Shown piece by piece: positions 5,708 through 7,568 of a stretch of DNA of 7,568 nt (positions within the stretch are counted from its first letter, which is position 1; every line of letters begins with the position of its first letter). Location: positions 1 through 7,568 of the forward strand of contig JABJCF010000003.1 in the NCBI GenBank assembly GCA_018665625.1, in the 5' to 3' direction. The notes below the pieces were generated by a model. That model saw nothing but the letters and a program-made list of their open reading frames with translations. It was not told where the DNA came from and searched no databases. Origin of the DNA: Nitrospina sp. (GTDB taxonomy: Bacteria > Nitrospinota > Nitrospinia > Nitrospinales > VA-1). The position numbers were made by a program, and so were the translations under genes.

Positions 5708-7267
5708 TTGTACTCCTATGGGCTTAATTCTAATTCCTTAATTTTATTTTTACCTGAAGGGATTTCCTTGGTTATTCCAACCATACCACTTGAAAACCTT
5801 GTCAATAAAGTGATAAGGATTTTGTCAGGAGAAAATTCTCCTCTCATCCCTTTAGGCTTAAAAAACCAATTGCAGCCGGGAAAAATCCTACAGGGAGAAA
5901 TTTTAAAAATACTTCCCCAAGGAAAAGCTACTGTTTCAATTGCAGGCCAAAAGGTTGTCGCTGAATTACCAGATTTGCGCCCCAATGTACAAGGTGATTC
6001 AAATACTTTAAAAACTGAGAACTCTTTTAAGCCAGGACAGAAAATTTATGCTCAGGTTGAAAAGGTGAATCCTGCACCGGTTTTAAAACTGGTTCCTCCT
6101 CCACAGCAAAAGATTCAAGAGGAAGGCTACACAACAAACCTTTCCCGTAAAGTTAAACCAGAGATATTAAAATTCGAAAAGGTTAAGGAGTTAAGACTTC
6201 CTCCAGATAAAATTGTTCCAGTGACAATCAATCGTATTGATAATTCAAATACATTATCTGTAAAGTTTGAGGGGCACGAGTTTCTGGTCAAAACGCAAAA
6301 TGCAGCTTTATATCGCCCTGGCGCAAACGTTCGTATTCAATTTCAAAAAGTTGAAAATGGTTTTACAGCAGTTCTACTTGATCCTCCAGAGAAGTTGGGA
6401 GGGGTTGAGTTGGATTTGATAAAACCTTATCTTCCTGCGCGAACACCTTTAGGGAAGCTGGTGGGTGAGTTAACTAGAGATGTTCTTGGTTCTCCCGTGC
6501 TGAAGGAGTTGGGCATTAAGCCAGAGCTTATTGAAAGGTTACGGCAGACATTACAGGTTTTAACACCTAAGTCCGGTGTCACTCCAAAGGACACTGAAAT
6601 AGAAGAGCAAGTGGATAAATCGGGTGTTCGTTATGAGGCTAAGGTAAAACAAACCTTAACTGAACCAGAAAACTCTCGAAACCGACTAGAACTTGCTAAA
6701 GATTTGAAAGGGCAATTACTTGATTTAATCAAAATAACTGATAAAGCAATTAAAAACCTACCAGAACAAAACCAAAGTAGGCAGGTTTCTGACTTCCAAC
6801 AACGGATAAATAACTCTGCCGATAGTATTGAGCTGAATCAACTTTCTTCACGCGTTTCCACGCAGGAAAATCAACCTCTGGTAATACAGATACCCAATCC
6901 TCTCAGCTCAAGCGATAAAACCATCAACCTTTTTATTCGGGAAGATTCTCAAGATGGACAGGGTGGAAAAAAAGGTGAGAAAGGTTCCTATAATTTGGCA
7001 TTTTTTTTAGACCTGTCAGCACTTGGAAATGTAAAGATCAGTGCAAAGGTGGAACCAGAAAGTTTAGCCGTGCGCATGGAAGTGGAAAAGGAAGATATAG
7101 CAGATTACATTCGTAATAACGCAGCTGAATTTGAGCAACAAATGAAAAAGAAAGATATGAACACTTCAGTGGAATGTTGCACAGAAGAGAAGGTGAATCC
7201 CATAAAAGATAATTTGATTGAATTACTTGTAAGCCGGAACACTTCTCTTTTAAGTATAAAAACATGA
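5708..7267 (+). CDS. FliK-like flagellar hook-length control family protein (YlqG-type)
   Basis: This soluble protein of 519 residues (499 if started at TTG 5768) has three regions. Residues 56-130 and 165-227 are two beta-rich units of similar pattern: Pro-Gly/Asp-Lys-Ile, alternating strands, Val-Ser-Ile-Ala-Gly-Gln or Val-Lys-Phe-Glu-Gly-His, then x-x-Pro-Gly-x-x-x and Leu-x-x-Pro-Pro. A variable, Gln/Ser-rich helical middle follows (about 235-390). Residues about 405-495 look like the FliK C-terminal domain: Leu-Asp-Leu-Ser-Ala-Leu-Gly-Asn-Val-Lys-Ile (434-444), a strand with Leu-Ala-Val-Arg-Met-Glu, then a helix. In FliK this domain contacts FlhB and triggers the switch from hook to filament substrates. 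The next gene encodes an FlhB-type C-terminal domain and overlaps by ATGA, which supports the call. The coordinates give the longest frame; GAAGGG before TTG 5768 makes the shorter form quite possible. It may be a second FliK-like protein rather than the main ruler. Confidence 0.75.
   Translation: MYSYGLNSNSLILFLPEGISLVIPTIPLENLVNKVIRILSGENSPLIPLGLKNQLQPGKILQGEILKILPQGKATVSIAGQKVVAELPDLRPNVQGDSNTLKTENSFKPGQKIYAQVEKVNPAPVLKLVPPPQQKIQEEGYTTNLSRKVKPEILKFEKVKELRLPPDKIVPVTINRIDNSNTLSVKFEGHEFLVKTQNAALYRPGANVRIQFQKVENGFTAVLLDPPEKLGGVELDLIKPYLPARTPLGKLVGELTRDVLGSPVLKELGIKPELIERLRQTLQVLTPKSGVTPKDTEIEEQVDKSGVRYEAKVKQTLTEPENSRNRLELAKDLKGQLLDLIKITDKAIKNLPEQNQSRQVSDFQQRINNSADSIELNQLSSRVSTQENQPLVIQIPNPLSSSDKTINLFIREDSQDGQGGKKGEKGSYNLAFFLDLSALGNVKISAKVEPESLAVRMEVEKEDIADYIRNNAAEFEQQMKKKDMNTSVECCTEEKVNPIKDNLIELLVSRNTSLLSIKT
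5756..5761 (+). promoter_or_regulatory. Candidate ribosome binding site for the shorter FliK-like start
   Basis: GAAGGG is followed by a 6-base spacer and an in-frame TTG at 5768. This is better placed than the AGGG that lies 11 bases before TTG 5708. Confidence 0.4.
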
Positions 7268-7557
7268 GTCAAAAGGACAGTGATAAGAAAAAATCAGCCA
7301 TATCCTTGCAATATAAGAAGGGCAAAAATGCTGCTCCCAAAGTTACTGCGAAGGGTCAGGGTTGGGTTGCTGATAAGATTATAATGATGGCTAAGGAAAA
7401 TAATATTCCTATCCGTGAGGATAAAGATTTACTCAATCTACTTTCTGAAATAGATGTGGGGCAGGAGGTTCCTGAATCTTTGTATAAAGTGGTGGCAGAA
7501 CTACTCGCCTGGGTGTACCAACTCAATAAGGAATACCCTGTGTCAAGGGCAGAGTAA
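7264..7557 (+). CDS. Stand-alone FlhB C-terminal-domain protein (FhlB/YlqH-type)
   Basis: This 97-residue cytosolic protein matches the C-terminal cytoplasmic domain of FlhB/YscU export-switch proteins. It begins Ala12-Ile-Ser-Leu-Gln-Tyr, then Ala23-Ala-Pro-Lys-Val-Thr-Ala-Lys-Gly (the hallmark loop). A helix and Asn-Asn-Ile-Pro-Ile (46-50) follow, then Val65-Gly-Gln-Glu-Val-Pro-Glu-x-Leu-Tyr and Ala78-Glu-Leu-Leu-Ala-Trp-Val-Tyr. The FlhB transmembrane domain and the Asn-Pro-Thr-His autocleavage motif are both absent, so the protein corresponds to the fragment FlhB makes when it cleaves itself, minus its first residues. Such small FlhB-like proteins (FhlB, FlhX, YlqH) accompany full-length FlhB, and some can replace its cleaved domain. 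The ATGA overlap with the FliK-like gene and the lack of a Shine-Dalgarno site indicate coupled translation. Residues 1-11 are a Lys/Ser-rich leader. Confidence 0.88.
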   Translation: MSQKDSDKKKSAISLQYKKGKNAAPKVTAKGQGWVADKIIMMAKENNIPIREDKDLLNLLSEIDVGQEVPESLYKVVAELLAWVYQLNKEYPVSRAE

Positions 7558-7568
7558 ATTCGTACCAG

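Noticed and set aside
5701..5727. An 8-codon ATG frame just before the FliK-like gene, near the AGGG site
   Set aside because: It could be a leader peptide, but it is too short to support. The AGGG spacing of 4 bases is poor and the frame has no regulatory codon pattern.
5716..5985. An 89-residue reverse-strand frame over the start of the FliK-like gene
   Set aside because: It opposes the beta-rich unit of the FliK-like protein, shows no domain, and its composition is that of an antisense shadow.

Overview
The window is a run of ten genes, all on the + strand, from an AT-rich, flagellated, Gram-negative-type bacterium. The pairing of a FliK-like gene with a stand-alone FlhB C-terminal gene, the acidic FliL-like protein and the CvpA and class IV aminotransferase neighbours suggest a deltaproteobacterial or Nitrospinota-like lineage. 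That placement is inference from gene content; there is no rRNA or other phylogenetic marker here.

Layout: (1) 1-321, 3' part of an HNH endonuclease gene cut by the window edge. (2) 395-4492, a tightly spaced housekeeping group: a 438-residue protein with a C-terminal HPr phosphocarrier domain, a Nudix hydrolase overlapping it by 11 bases, a CvpA-family membrane protein, a BCAT-like PLP aminotransferase, and dephospho-CoA kinase (coaE, probably starting at TTG 3875). (3) 4576-7557, a flagellar group: a FliL-like protein, an unrecognised 109-residue charged protein, a FliK-like protein with a duplicated N-terminal beta-rich unit, and a small FlhB-C-terminal-domain protein overlapping it by ATGA.

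How they fit together: the last two genes form the widespread FliK-like/FlhB-like pair (compare ylqG-ylqH of Bacillus subtilis), proteins tied to substrate control of the flagellar type III export gate. FliL-like proteins sit at the stator and basal body. An exact match to the sigma-28 (FliA) -10 element, GCCGATAA, lies just before the FliK-like gene and suggests late flagellar-class expression of that pair. The HPr fusion is the least explained protein: it keeps both the active-site His and the regulatory Ser of HPr, but carries about 335 residues of unknown N-terminal domain.

I saw no tRNA, rRNA, CRISPR array, insertion sequence or convincing rho-independent terminator. No gap between genes exceeds 120 bases.
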